The position numbers were made by a program, and so were the translations under genes. DNA of 64,000 bases from RUG420 sp045642465 (lineage in GTDB: Bacteria; Bacillota; Clostridia; Oscillospirales; Acutalibacteraceae), in NCBI GenBank assembly GCA_045642465.1, contig JAZUIY010000017.1, positions 12,793-76,792 on the forward strand. Reading direction: 5' to 3'. Shown piece after piece: positions 15,563 through 24,819 of this stretch (position 1 is its first letter; each line of letters begins with the position of its first letter). Under the pieces are notes generated by a model that saw only the letters and a program-made list of their open reading frames with translations, made no database searches and was not told the origin of the DNA.

Positions 15563-16336
15563 ATGAACATTCTGGCCATTGGCGACGTTGTCGGAAAAGA
15601 CGGCGTTACCTTTTTAGCAGAGCATCTTCCTTCCTTGAAGCGGGATAATGCCATTGATGTCTGCATTATCAACGGAGAAAATGCTGCAGACGGCAATGGC
15701 ATTACTCCGACTGCCGCAGCCGACTTGTTTGCCCTTGGTGCCGATGTGGTCACCACCGGCAATCATGCCTTCCGCCGTAGAGAACTGTATGACGTTTACG
15801 ACGAAAACGAATTCCTTCTGCGTCCGGCCAACTTTACCGCTGCCTGTCCGGGCCACGGCTACTGCAGAGTAGACAAGGGCCGCGTACAAGTGGGCGTGGT
15901 GAACTTAATGGGCACCACCTATATGGAACCGCTGGACAACCCGTTTAACATGGTGGACGCCATTTTGGAAGAACTGTCGGACAGCCGCATTATTTTGGTG
16001 GACTTCCACGCAGAAGCCACCTCTGAAAAACGGGCCATGGGCTTTTACTTAGACGGAAAGGTATCCGCCGTATTTGGAACCCACACCCACGTGCAGACCG
16101 CAGACGAACAGGTGCTGCCAAAGGGAACCGGCTACATTACCGACCTGGGAATGACTGGAACAGTACAATCTGTTTTGGGCGTTCAGCCGGACATTATTAT
16201 TGAGAAATTCAAAACCAACATGCCTGCCAGATTTGACTATGCCAAAAATAGTGAAAACATGGTGAACGGCTGCATTTTTACCGTGGATGAGAAAACCGGA
16301 CAGTGTACCGGCGTGAAACGCATCCTGTTAAAATAA
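15563..16336 (+). CDS. ymdB: YmdB-family metallophosphoesterase
   Basis: A 257-residue cytoplasmic calcineurin-like phosphodiesterase, reported in Bacillus to act on 2',3'-cyclic nucleotides and to influence RNase Y. The metal-site motifs are visible: GDVVGKDG at the start, INGENAADGNG, TTGNHAFRR, VDFHAEATSEK and VFGTHTHVQT. The ATG follows AAAGGAAGG. It sits directly downstream of rny, as in many Firmicutes, supporting a shared role in RNA turnover. Confidence 0.93.
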   Translation: MNILAIGDVVGKDGVTFLAEHLPSLKRDNAIDVCIINGENAADGNGITPTAAADLFALGADVVTTGNHAFRRRELYDVYDENEFLLRPANFTAACPGHGYCRVDKGRVQVGVVNLMGTTYMEPLDNPFNMVDAILEELSDSRIILVDFHAEATSEKRAMGFYLDGKVSAVFGTHTHVQTADEQVLPKGTGYITDLGMTGTVQSVLGVQPDIIIEKFKTNMPARFDYAKNSENMVNGCIFTVDEKTGQCTGVKRILLK

Positions 16337-16354
16337 ACCGGAAGGAGAGACATT

Positions 16355-17791
16355 ATGCAAAGAGCAAAAAAAGCATTGGCCTTGTTGCTAGTGCTGGTAT
16401 TTTTCGTGCTCTTCGGTGCATCTGCATGTCATAAGAAAACAGATGATGGGACCGGGTCAGACGTGCCAAAAGTGGCAAGCGAATCTGACATTGTCATTCC
16501 CTATTCCCGTGAAGACGGATTGAATCCTTATATGGCAAAGAGCCTGCTCAATCAGATTTTGATGCCACTGCTCTACAATGGCCTTTTCTCCGTTGCAGAA
16601 GATTATTCCGTAACACCGGTCATTGCAGAAAGCGCCAGTTTCTCCGGGCCAAACTTAATTGTCACCATTAAGAAGGATGCCAAATTTGCGGATGGCAGCC
16701 CAATTACAGCCAATGACGTAGCTTATTCTTTTACCAAGGCCAAGAATTCCGTATACTATTCCACCACATTAAATGAATTTGCCACGGCCACTGCACAAGG
16801 GGACGACACCGTCACCTTTACCATGATTTCGAAAAATCTGTACGCCACCGCAGTGTTGACCTTCCCAATCATCAAATTGGGTACGTCTATTGCAGCAGAT
16901 GTCTTGCCAACCGGCACAGGGATGTACACCTATGAGGCTACTGCAGATGGCGGCATTCTTCATTTAAATGAAGGATACTCCGGCAAAACAAGAGCCGTTT
17001 ATTTAACCAACATTACCCATACCAACACCTTGCTGGACAGTTTGGGCGTAGGCAACATGGACTTTGCCTATGACGAAATGATGGATGGCAAGCTGCAAAG
17101 GGTCCGCAACATTAATGAATGTCAGGTTCCTCTGAACCAAATTGTGGTTTTGGGTGTGAATACCGGCAGAAGTTATTTGAGCAATCCAACCATCCGGGTT
17201 TACCTCAGCGCCCTTCTGGACAGAGAGGCATTAATTACCACCGGTTTAGACGGATATGCAGACCCATCTGTATTGCCGTTTAACCCAGCTTGGTATGAAA
17301 TCAAAAACCTGGAATTGCCACGCATAGATACCAAGGTGGCCAAGGCTACCGTAGCAGATCACTTCAAGGGTATGAAATTGAATATCCTTACAGACGAAAG
17401 CAACGACTACAAAATGAAACTGGCCGATGCAGTTTCCAAACAGCTGGCAGCCATTGGCGTGGATTCCACCATTACAGCATTGCCATACACCACTTATAAA
17501 AGCGCTGTATCCGGCCATATGTATGACTTATACATTGGGGAATACCGCTTGACCAATGACATGAACATTGGGTTCCTGCTCAGCGGAGATATTCAGGAAC
17601 AGTTCCGTTATGTACAGACCGGTTCTTTGAACCTAGAAAAATATATTGAGTATTACTACTCCCAAATGCCAATGATTACCATTGGCTTCCGTAATGCAGT
17701 TCTTTGCTACGGAAAAGAAATTGTCTCGGATGTAACCGGCTTGCCGGGAAACCCGCTGGGCAATTTACCAAATTTTGAAAAAGAAGTATAA
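16355..17791 (+). CDS. Family 5 solute-binding lipoprotein (peptide/nickel ABC type), orphan
   Basis: A 478-residue extracellular substrate-binding protein. A signal sequence ends near SAC with Cys25 as the likely lipid attachment. The body carries the SBP_bac_5 pattern: NPYMAKSLLNQILMPLLYNGL, VTIKKDAKFADGSPITANDVAYSF, and a PTGTGMYTYE region. The ligand is not evident; the family binds peptides, nickel or sugars. No permease or ATPase gene is nearby. It is inserted between ymdB and the asp23-like gene in the same direction with close spacing, so it is transcribed with RNA-decay and lipid-metabolism genes. Confidence 0.87.
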   Translation: MQRAKKALALLLVLVFFVLFGASACHKKTDDGTGSDVPKVASESDIVIPYSREDGLNPYMAKSLLNQILMPLLYNGLFSVAEDYSVTPVIAESASFSGPNLIVTIKKDAKFADGSPITANDVAYSFTKAKNSVYYSTTLNEFATATAQGDDTVTFTMISKNLYATAVLTFPIIKLGTSIAADVLPTGTGMYTYEATADGGILHLNEGYSGKTRAVYLTNITHTNTLLDSLGVGNMDFAYDEMMDGKLQRVRNINECQVPLNQIVVLGVNTGRSYLSNPTIRVYLSALLDREALITTGLDGYADPSVLPFNPAWYEIKNLELPRIDTKVAKATVADHFKGMKLNILTDESNDYKMKLADAVSKQLAAIGVDSTITALPYTTYKSAVSGHMYDLYIGEYRLTNDMNIGFLLSGDIQEQFRYVQTGSLNLEKYIEYYYSQMPMITIGFRNAVLCYGKEIVSDVTGLPGNPLGNLPNFEKEV

Positions 17792-17803
17792 GGAGGCATC
17801 TCT

Positions 17804-18157
17804 ATGATTAAGCTTGAAAAACCATTGGGAACCATAGAGGTAGAAGAATCCTATTTCTCTGAACTGTTGGGCAGCATTGTCCCAACTTGCTTTGGTGTGG
17901 CAGGAATGTCTAGCAGCAATGCCATTCAAGGCGTACGTTCTCTTTTAATGCGAAAGAGGAATTTCTTAGACAAAGGTGTCCGTGTCCGTAGCGAACAGGG
18001 CGGTTTGGTCATTGACTTACACATTAAGGTAACTTACGGTGTCAACATTTCCGCTGTGGTTGAAAATCTTTCCCACAAAGTTCGTTACACCATAGAAGAA
18101 GTAACCGGCATGACCGTGAAGGCCGTATACGTTCACGTAGATTCCATGCTTTCATAA
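17804..18157 (+). CDS. Asp23/Gls24 family protein (YloU-like)
   Basis: A 117-residue small alpha/beta protein of the Asp23/YloU family, which is linked to envelope stress in Firmicutes. Typical features are the starting GTIEVEESYFSELLG, a central GLVIDLHIKVTYGVNISAVVENL and the ending VTGMTVKAVYVHVD. AAGGAGG precedes the ATG by 7 bases. It directly precedes the yloV-like gene, the same yloU-yloV order as in Bacillus. Its molecular activity is unknown. Confidence 0.9.
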   Translation: MIKLEKPLGTIEVEESYFSELLGSIVPTCFGVAGMSSSNAIQGVRSLLMRKRNFLDKGVRVRSEQGGLVIDLHIKVTYGVNISAVVENLSHKVRYTIEEVTGMTVKAVYVHVDSMLS

Positions 18158-18172
18158 AAGAGGTAATTTGTT

Positions 18173-19921
18173 TTGATTACAGGTATTCTGTTCCGCGATG
18201 CGGTGATTTCCGCAGCGCATAACATCAACAACAACCGAAAAGATGTTGATGCACTTAACGTATTCCCGGTTCCCGATGGGGACACCGGCACTAATATGTC
18301 CATGACCGCTGCAGCAGCTGCCAAAGAATTGGAACTGGTTCCGGATGGAGCCACTGTTTCCAAAGTTGCTGATATGACGGCCTCCGCTATGCTTCGTGGT
18401 GCACGAGGCAACTCCGGGGTAATTCTTTCCCTGATTTTCCGTGGCTTTGCCAAAGGCTTAAAGGGAAAAGAAACCGCCGATGCCAGAGATTTGGCCCTGG
18501 CACTTTCCTACGGGGTAGAAGCAGCATATAAAGCTGTTATGAAACCGACGGAAGGTACCATTCTTACCGTTGTCCGCATGGCTTCTCAGGCCGGTGCAAC
18601 CTTCGGAACCGAAAACAAAGAAGCATCTCCGGTGGAACTTTGGAACGCCGTTGTGACCGGTGCACAGGAAGCGCTGGAACAAACCCAGGAAATGCTTCCG
18701 GTACTGAAGAAAGCCGGCGTGGTAGATGCCGGTGGACAGGGCTTGGTTCATATTCTGCGGGGTATGGCCTCTGTCTTTAACGGAGAGGGTGTCATTGAAG
18801 ATTTAAATGACGAAGCCGTATCCATTAACGTACAGCCATTTGTAAAGAAGACCACCGTTGCAGCAGCCAGTTCCAACATTAAGTTTGGTTACTGTACCGA
18901 GTTTATTGTCAATAGAGACCCATCCGTTACCACAGATCCTTGTGAACTCCGGGCTTACCTGGAATCCATTGGGGACTCCGTTGTCTGCGTAGACGATGAC
19001 GACATCATCAAGGTGCACGTTCATACCAATGACCCGGGCAATGCCTTGCAAAAGGGCTTGGGCTTTGGTGCTTTGGTAAAAATCAAAGTAGACAACATGA
19101 GACAGCAGCATGTCAATGCCGGAAAAGATAGCGCTTTGGCAGAAGAAAACCTGGAACAGTTCCATAAGCGCCCGGTTCCGGTTTCCATTACCGTAACAGA
19201 CGGGGAAGAACCGCAAGCCGTATCCCAAGAAGAAACCCTTCTTCCGGTAGAACCGGTGAATGAAGTTGGCTTTGTTGCTGTAGCAGCAGGGGACGGCCTG
19301 GGCGACATGTTCCGGGAAATCGGCGTAGATGTCGTTGTATCCGGCGGTCAGACCATGAATCCAAGTACGGAAGACATTTTGCGGGCAGTAGAAGCTACGC
19401 CGGCAGAAACCGTCTTCGTACTGCCAAACAATAAGAACATCATTATGGCTGCAGAACAGGTCAATGCCATTTCTTCCAGACAGGTAATTGTTCTGCCAAG
19501 CCGTACCGTTCCACAGGGCGTAGCAGCCATGCTGGCTTATGACCCGGATGCGGACATCAACGCCAACCATTTGGCTATGACCCAGGCCTTAGATACGGTG
19601 GAAACCGGTCAGGTGACCTTTGCCGCCAGAGATAGCTCTGTAGATGGCAAAGCCATTAAAGAAGGCCAGATGCTGGGCATGGAAAACGGAGCCATTAATG
19701 TAGTGGAAGATGACATGGTTACTGCCGCATTTAAAGTAACCCGCCATCTGGTTCGTAAACATGGAGACACCAGCATGATTACCATTTTCTATGGCGAAGG
19801 TGCCACAGAAGAAGATGCACAGCAATTGGAAACCATGTTGAATAATAAATACAGTAATGTGGAAACTGCCGTTATCCCTGGTGGACAGCCGGTATACCAC
19901 TTCATTATTTCTGTTGAATAA
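18173..19921 (+). CDS. fakA: DAK2-domain fatty acid kinase subunit (YloV/FakA)
   Basis: A 582-residue kinase that, with a fatty-acid-binding FakB partner, phosphorylates exogenous fatty acids for phospholipid synthesis. The N-terminal DAK2 (DhaL-like) domain has the ATP/Mg motif DALNVFPVPDGDTGTNMS and RGARGNSGVILS; a middle FakA region with HVHTNDPGNAL and a C-terminal DegV-like part with QTMNPSTEDIL follow. The start is TTG at 18173, chosen because AAGAGGT lies about 8 bases upstream and the predicted protein begins exactly where family members do. No fakB gene is in the window. Confidence 0.93.
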   Translation: MITGILFRDAVISAAHNINNNRKDVDALNVFPVPDGDTGTNMSMTAAAAAKELELVPDGATVSKVADMTASAMLRGARGNSGVILSLIFRGFAKGLKGKETADARDLALALSYGVEAAYKAVMKPTEGTILTVVRMASQAGATFGTENKEASPVELWNAVVTGAQEALEQTQEMLPVLKKAGVVDAGGQGLVHILRGMASVFNGEGVIEDLNDEAVSINVQPFVKKTTVAAASSNIKFGYCTEFIVNRDPSVTTDPCELRAYLESIGDSVVCVDDDDIIKVHVHTNDPGNALQKGLGFGALVKIKVDNMRQQHVNAGKDSALAEENLEQFHKRPVPVSITVTDGEEPQAVSQEETLLPVEPVNEVGFVAVAAGDGLGDMFREIGVDVVVSGGQTMNPSTEDILRAVEATPAETVFVLPNNKNIIMAAEQVNAISSRQVIVLPSRTVPQGVAAMLAYDPDADINANHLAMTQALDTVETGQVTFAARDSSVDGKAIKEGQMLGMENGAINVVEDDMVTAAFKVTRHLVRKHGDTSMITIFYGEGATEEDAQQLETMLNNKYSNVETAVIPGGQPVYHFIISVE

Positions 19922-19938
19922 TTCCTAGAGGAACCCAT

Positions 19939-21978
19939 ATGCTACCGGATATTCCTATTCGAAAATTGAAAGGCGTCGGAGAAAAACGCGCCGAGCAGCT
20001 TCTTTCGCTCGGCGTCTCTTCTGTTGACGCCCTTTTTCATTATTATCCCAGAGCATATGAGGATTGGAGCACTGTAACTGCCATTATGGGGGCAGAGTTA
20101 CAGGAAAAAGTTTGCATCCATGCCATGGTTATGGCAGCACCGTCTTTTTTCAAAGCCAAAAGCGGCATTATGGTCTATGAAACCAAGGTTTATGACCAAA
20201 GCGGCTTTTGCAAGATTACCATTTTCAACAACCGGTTTGCTGCCGGAAAACTGGTGCCGGGAAAAGAATATTATTTCTTTGGCCAAATGACCATGAACAG
20301 CGGTGTCCGTCAAATGCTGAACCCTGCCATTGAAGAAAAGGCAGAAAAGCGTCGGATCCGTCCCATTTACAGAAGAAACAAAGACATTACTTCCAACTAT
20401 ATTGAAGGTCTCATGGAAAAGGCACTGGATGCCTACAGCGCCTACTTAGAGGACCCTATTCCGGAAGCAATTTTGACACAGTATCAGCTGATGCCCTTAC
20501 AGGATGCCATGCGGGAAATCCATTTCCCAAGCAGCATGGAGTCCATGATGGCAGCCCGCAACCGCTTCATTTTTGAAGAACTGTTAGAATTACAGGTGGG
20601 GCTGAAGCAAATTCGGGGTGCCAACCGGACTGCCACCGGCGTCCGGCTGTTAGAAGATTACTCGGAAGACTTTTATGGAAGTCTTCCCTTTGAACCAACC
20701 GGCGCCCAGAAACGGGCCGTGTCCGCTGCCATGGCTGACATGCAAAGCGGCATCCTGATGAACCGCTTACTCCAGGGGGATGTTGGCTCCGGGAAAACCA
20801 TGGTGGCCGCCGCCCTGGGTTATTCCACCGCCCGCAACGGGTACCAGACCGCCATGATGGCGCCGACGGAAATTTTGGCCGGCCAGCACTATGCCACCAT
20901 GTGCAGTTTCTTTCAGAACACCGGCATTCAGGTGGCATTGCTTACGGGAAGTACTCCTGCAAAAGAAAAAACCGACATCAAAGCCGGCCTGCGCAGCGGC
21001 GCCATAGATTTCGTGGTGGGTACCCATGCGCTGATTACAGATGACGTGGACTTTATGCGTCTGGGACTGGTCATTACAGACGAGCAGCACCGCTTCGGTG
21101 TGAACCAGCGGGGAAGCCTGGCCAAAAAGGGCGACGGTGCCCATGTTTTGGTTATGTCAGCCACGCCAATTCCACGGACCATGGCCCTTGCCATCTACGG
21201 AGACCTGGATGTTTCCATCATAGATGAGCTGCCAAAAGGGCGAATTCCAATAGAGACTTATCGTATTAATGGAAAAATTCGTGAAAGAGCGTATAATTAT
21301 ATCAAACAGCATTTAGAGGAAGGCAGACAAGGGTACATTGTTTGCCCGCTGGTAGAGGAAGGGGAAGAAACTCCTGAGAACCTGGTTCCGGCCACGGAAT
21401 ACTATCAGCGCATTTCTCAAAATGAATTTAAGAATTATAAAGTTGGCCTCTTACATGGCCAAATGAAGAATGGGGACAAAGAGGCCGTTATGGACCAATT
21501 TGTCCGAGGAGACATTCAACTATTGGTAGCTACTACCGTAATTGAAGTCGGGGTAGACGTTCCCAATGCGGTTATTATGTTAATTGAAAACGCAGAACGG
21601 TTTGGTCTTTCCCAGCTCCACCAGCTCCGCGGCCGCGTGGGCCGGGGAAAGTACAAGTCCACCTGCATTCTGCTGTCGGACAATGCTTCTCCTGCCACGG
21701 CAGAACGGCTGGGGGTTATGTGTAGTACCAACGACGGCTTTGAAATATCTCAGAGAGACTTGGCCCTCCGTGGACCAGGGGACTTCTTCGGACAGCGCCA
21801 GCATGGCCTTCCGGAGCTCCGCATCGCCGATATGTTAACGGACATTGATATCCTAAAACAGGCGGAAACAGCCGCTGAGAGCATTCTAGCCACCAGTTCT
21901 ACCTTAGACCTTCCGGAGTACCAACTGCTGAAGGAAGAAGTAGAAGCCTTATTTGCGCGTAATCAATCCACTTGTTAA
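19939..21978 (+). CDS. recG: ATP-dependent DNA helicase RecG
   Basis: RecG remodels stalled forks and branch-migrates recombination intermediates. The 679-residue length is normal. The N-terminal wedge/OB domain begins with KGVGEKRAEQLLSLG; helicase motifs are I GDVGSGKTMVA, Ia MAPTEILAGQH, II DEQH (ITDEQHRFGV), III VMSATPIPRT, and V/VI VIEVGVDVPNA and QLHQLRGRVGRG. The C-terminal GPGDFFGQRQHGLPELRIAD is characteristic. The yloV-recG order is conserved in Firmicutes. Confidence 0.97.
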   Translation: MLPDIPIRKLKGVGEKRAEQLLSLGVSSVDALFHYYPRAYEDWSTVTAIMGAELQEKVCIHAMVMAAPSFFKAKSGIMVYETKVYDQSGFCKITIFNNRFAAGKLVPGKEYYFFGQMTMNSGVRQMLNPAIEEKAEKRRIRPIYRRNKDITSNYIEGLMEKALDAYSAYLEDPIPEAILTQYQLMPLQDAMREIHFPSSMESMMAARNRFIFEELLELQVGLKQIRGANRTATGVRLLEDYSEDFYGSLPFEPTGAQKRAVSAAMADMQSGILMNRLLQGDVGSGKTMVAAALGYSTARNGYQTAMMAPTEILAGQHYATMCSFFQNTGIQVALLTGSTPAKEKTDIKAGLRSGAIDFVVGTHALITDDVDFMRLGLVITDEQHRFGVNQRGSLAKKGDGAHVLVMSATPIPRTMALAIYGDLDVSIIDELPKGRIPIETYRINGKIRERAYNYIKQHLEEGRQGYIVCPLVEEGEETPENLVPATEYYQRISQNEFKNYKVGLLHGQMKNGDKEAVMDQFVRGDIQLLVATTVIEVGVDVPNAVIMLIENAERFGLSQLHQLRGRVGRGKYKSTCILLSDNASPATAERLGVMCSTNDGFEISQRDLALRGPGDFFGQRQHGLPELRIADMLTDIDILKQAETAAESILATSSTLDLPEYQLLKEEVEALFARNQSTC

Positions 21979-21997
21979 ACTTTTGGAGGAATTTGAT

Positions 21998-23449
21998 ATG
22001 AAATTGAAACAGACCCATGCAGCAAAAATGGCTCGTAGAAGAACCATTACTTGCTGTGTTGCCCTGCTGTTGGTCGTTTCCCTCATTGTTGGCATCAGTT
22101 CTTGTATTTCCGGCAAAAAAGCCAAGAAGGCTGCCGAAGAAGAAGCTGCCGCCAAAAAGGCAACGACCTCTCAGAACGCAAAAGACAATCTGGATAAGTT
22201 GATTGACAACATGTCTCTGGATCAGAAAATTGCGCAGCTCTTTATGATTAGTCCGGAAGCTTTAACCGGTGCTGATGTGGTTTCTGCCGCAGGTGAACAG
22301 ACCAAGAACAGCCTGACCAAATATCCGGTGGGCGGTATTGTTTACACCGAAGCAAACCTTTCTTCTGATGAACAGGTAAAGAGCATGCTGATGAATACCC
22401 AGACCTATTTGGGTAACATTGTGGGCATTCCGGCCTTTATTGCTATTGCAGAAGAAGGCGGCGACAATTCTCCGGTAGCAGCCAAACTGAAAATCACGCA
22501 GTTTGCTTCTCCTTACACCTATGCCGAAAAGGAAAATGGTGTGGAAGAGTTGGCCACCAACATGAGTGACATGGCAAAGCAGCTGAAAATGCTGGGCTTC
22601 AATTTGAATTTGGCTCCATATGCAGACTGCTGTGCACTGAATGACAGTGCTGCCGGCCCTCGTTCCTATGGATCTGATTATCAAAAGGCTGCTGACTTAG
22701 TAGCCGCAGCCGTTAAGGGCCTTCGTGCCGGCGGCGTTGGCAGCTGCCTGAAATACTTCCCAAGCATTGGGGACTATGATGCCGGCGGTAACCTGGTATG
22801 TAACGGTTCTTTGGCAGACTTGAAGGCAAAGGACTTCCTGCCGTTCCAGAGTGGTATTACAGCCGGTGCTGACATTGTTCAGGTAGGTCACGTTCAGACC
22901 GCTGCTGCAGAAGCAGGCGTACCTTCCGACTTCTCCAAGAAGGTGGTAACAGACTTGCTCCGCAACACCTTGGGCTTCAAGGGCGTTATAATGACCGCTT
23001 CTTTAGGTGACAGTTCGGTATCTTCTACTTACTCCACCGCCCAGATGGTAGTCAAAGCCTTGCAGGCAGGTTGTGACCTGATTTACAACCCAACCAGCCT
23101 CTATGATGCCGTTGCTGCCGTAAAGGATGCCATTACCACCGGTAACCTTTCCGAAGCCCGCATCAACCAGTCTGTCAAACGCATTCTGACGGCTAAGATT
23201 AACCTTGGTATTATGTCTATGCCAACGGATAGTGCCATTGAAATGATGGCTTCCAGACAGACGACTCTGCCAACGGAAAACACCTCGGACCTTATTGAAA
23301 ACCCGGGTGAAAACGTAGATTCCGGGAATACCACTTCTGCGTACTCCACTACCAGAACCTATTCCACTACGGCTTCCAGAACTACTTCTACTACCACTAC
23401 CAAGACCACCGCTGCCGGTGATCCAAACTTTGAAGCAGAAGTAAACTAA
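21998..23449 (+). CDS. GH3-fold surface protein lacking catalytic residues
   Basis: A 483-residue protein: basic N-terminus, one hydrophobic segment (about 17-36) ending in a lipobox-like ISSC (Cys36), a charged linker, a glycoside-hydrolase-family-3 barrel (about 70-420) and a Ser/Thr-rich tail. The fold follows NagZ enzymes, but key positions differ. DQEGG is AEEGG (151-155). KHFPGHGD-x-DSH is KYFPSIGDYDAGG (252-264), without the His dyad. The nucleophile block ITDDL is MTASL (332-336). It is therefore probably a non-catalytic, sugar- or peptidoglycan-binding relative. I chose the ATG at 21998 because TGGAGGA lies 8 bases before it; upstream in-frame starts overlap recG. A terminator follows. 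Confidence 0.85.
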   Translation: MKLKQTHAAKMARRRTITCCVALLLVVSLIVGISSCISGKKAKKAAEEEAAAKKATTSQNAKDNLDKLIDNMSLDQKIAQLFMISPEALTGADVVSAAGEQTKNSLTKYPVGGIVYTEANLSSDEQVKSMLMNTQTYLGNIVGIPAFIAIAEEGGDNSPVAAKLKITQFASPYTYAEKENGVEELATNMSDMAKQLKMLGFNLNLAPYADCCALNDSAAGPRSYGSDYQKAADLVAAAVKGLRAGGVGSCLKYFPSIGDYDAGGNLVCNGSLADLKAKDFLPFQSGITAGADIVQVGHVQTAAAEAGVPSDFSKKVVTDLLRNTLGFKGVIMTASLGDSSVSSTYSTAQMVVKALQAGCDLIYNPTSLYDAVAAVKDAITTGNLSEARINQSVKRILTAKINLGIMSMPTDSAIEMMASRQTTLPTENTSDLIENPGENVDSGNTTSAYSTTRTYSTTASRTTSTTTTKTTAAGDPNFEAEVN

Positions 23450-23468
23450 CGGAAAAAGACAAAAAAAG

Positions 23469-23497
23469 ACCGCTTCCCTTGGGAAGCGGTTTTTATT
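23469..23497. terminator. Bidirectional terminator between the GH3 gene and the MFS gene
   Basis: A 10-bp stem ACCGCTTCCC/GGGAAGCGGT with a TT loop has T-runs on the plus side and an A-run mirrored for the minus strand. It serves converging transcripts. Confidence 0.9.
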
Positions 23498-23498
23498 T

Positions 23499-24782
23499 TT
23501 ATTCTTTTGATTTTCCGGAAGCACCTTTGGTGGAGAAGAGGAAAAGGACAATGCCAATGACAAAGAACACGGCAATGGCGCCGACACCATAATTTTGGTG
23601 GCCGGTAATTTGGGTTACCACACCAATTAATGTGGTTCCAAGGAAGGAAGCGCCTTTTCCTAAAATGTCATAAAGCCCAAAGAATTCACCGGATTTATTC
23701 ACCGGCGTAATGCTGGCGAAGTAAGAACGGGACAATGCCTGGGTACCACCCTGTACCAGACCCATGGCCAACGCCATAATAACGAACTGGTAAATATGGC
23801 CAAGGAAAATGGCGTACACGGTAATACAGAAATAACCGAAAATACAGAATGGAATTAACTTATAGGCTTCGTATTTTGCGGTTAATTTTCCCAAAAGCAA
23901 GGCAGATGGACAAGCTACAAATTGGCAGCCCAACATGGCGGCTACCATGAGCAATGTGTCAATGCCAAGAGAAGTGGCATAGGCGGTGGACATTTTTACA
24001 ATGGTGAATACACCGTCAATATAAAAGAAATAAGCCAGTAAGAAGAGGGCAATCCGTTTGTTGGAGAAGGCCTCTTTTAAGGTTTTCCAGATTTGCTTAA
24101 ACGGATTGATACGGGCTTCTGTTAAATAATACTTTTGCTCATAACTCTTCAGCAACGGGATGGACATGATGAGCCACCAGAAACCGGTGACAACGCAAGC
24201 AATGGAAAGCAAGGTTAAGTTATTCAAGTCCAGATTACCGGTGACAATGAAGATAACCAATGCCAAAACAGCATATGGAATTAAGCAGCCGACATAGCCC
24301 CAGGCGTAGCCTTGGGAAGAAACGTTGTGCATACGTTCTTCGGTGGTGACGTCTCTCAGCATGGAGTCGTAAAGGACAATGCTGACACTAAACAGGGACC
24401 GCAAGATTACAAATGCAGCAAGGAATGCAATCCAGTGTCGGAAGACACCCATGAAGATACACAGGGTGCAAGCAGCAAATAAAATAACGGCGAAGAATTT
24501 CTTCTTCATTCCTTTTTGGTCTGACAAGGCACCAATGATGGGACCCATACAGGCGGAAATTACCGTTGCTACGGATTGGGCGTAGCCCCAATAGGCAAGG
24601 TACAGTGCCGGAGACAGACCCTCGTTTCCACTGATGACATTGAAGAAGAATGTCAAGATGGTGGATTCAATGAGAGAGAATGCGGAGTTAGCCACATCAT
24701 ATAAAACCCAGTTACGTTCTTTGCCTGTTAAACGGAACTTGGATTTCACATCCTGGACTGGCATGGATTCGGAGTTGGTCAC
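23499..24782 (-). CDS. MFS transporter, UMF1/Atg22-like
   Basis: A 427-residue integral membrane protein with about 12 predicted helices. The N-terminal NWVLYDVANSAFS, the GALSDQKGMKKKF loop-2 motif and the late VQGGTQALSRSYFASITP are typical of the UMF1/Atg22-like branch of the major facilitator superfamily, for which amino-acid or nucleoside efflux has been suggested. The substrate here is unknown. The start is taken as GTG at 24782; an ATG six codons later lacks a ribosome site. It is the last gene of the minus-strand operon that includes rqcH, nif3-like and trmK genes. Confidence 0.85.
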   Translation of the reverse strand: MTNSESMPVQDVKSKFRLTGKERNWVLYDVANSAFSLIESTILTFFFNVISGNEGLSPALYLAYWGYAQSVATVISACMGPIIGALSDQKGMKKKFFAVILFAACTLCIFMGVFRHWIAFLAAFVILRSLFSVSIVLYDSMLRDVTTEERMHNVSSQGYAWGYVGCLIPYAVLALVIFIVTGNLDLNNLTLLSIACVVTGFWWLIMSIPLLKSYEQKYYLTEARINPFKQIWKTLKEAFSNKRIALFLLAYFFYIDGVFTIVKMSTAYATSLGIDTLLMVAAMLGCQFVACPSALLLGKLTAKYEAYKLIPFCIFGYFCITVYAIFLGHIYQFVIMALAMGLVQGGTQALSRSYFASITPVNKSGEFFGLYDILGKGASFLGTTLIGVVTQITGHQNYGVGAIAVFFVIGIVLFLFSTKGASGKSKE

Positions 24783-24819
24783 AGAAATCAGCTCTTTCTC
24801 TATTTATTTTCGAACAGTT

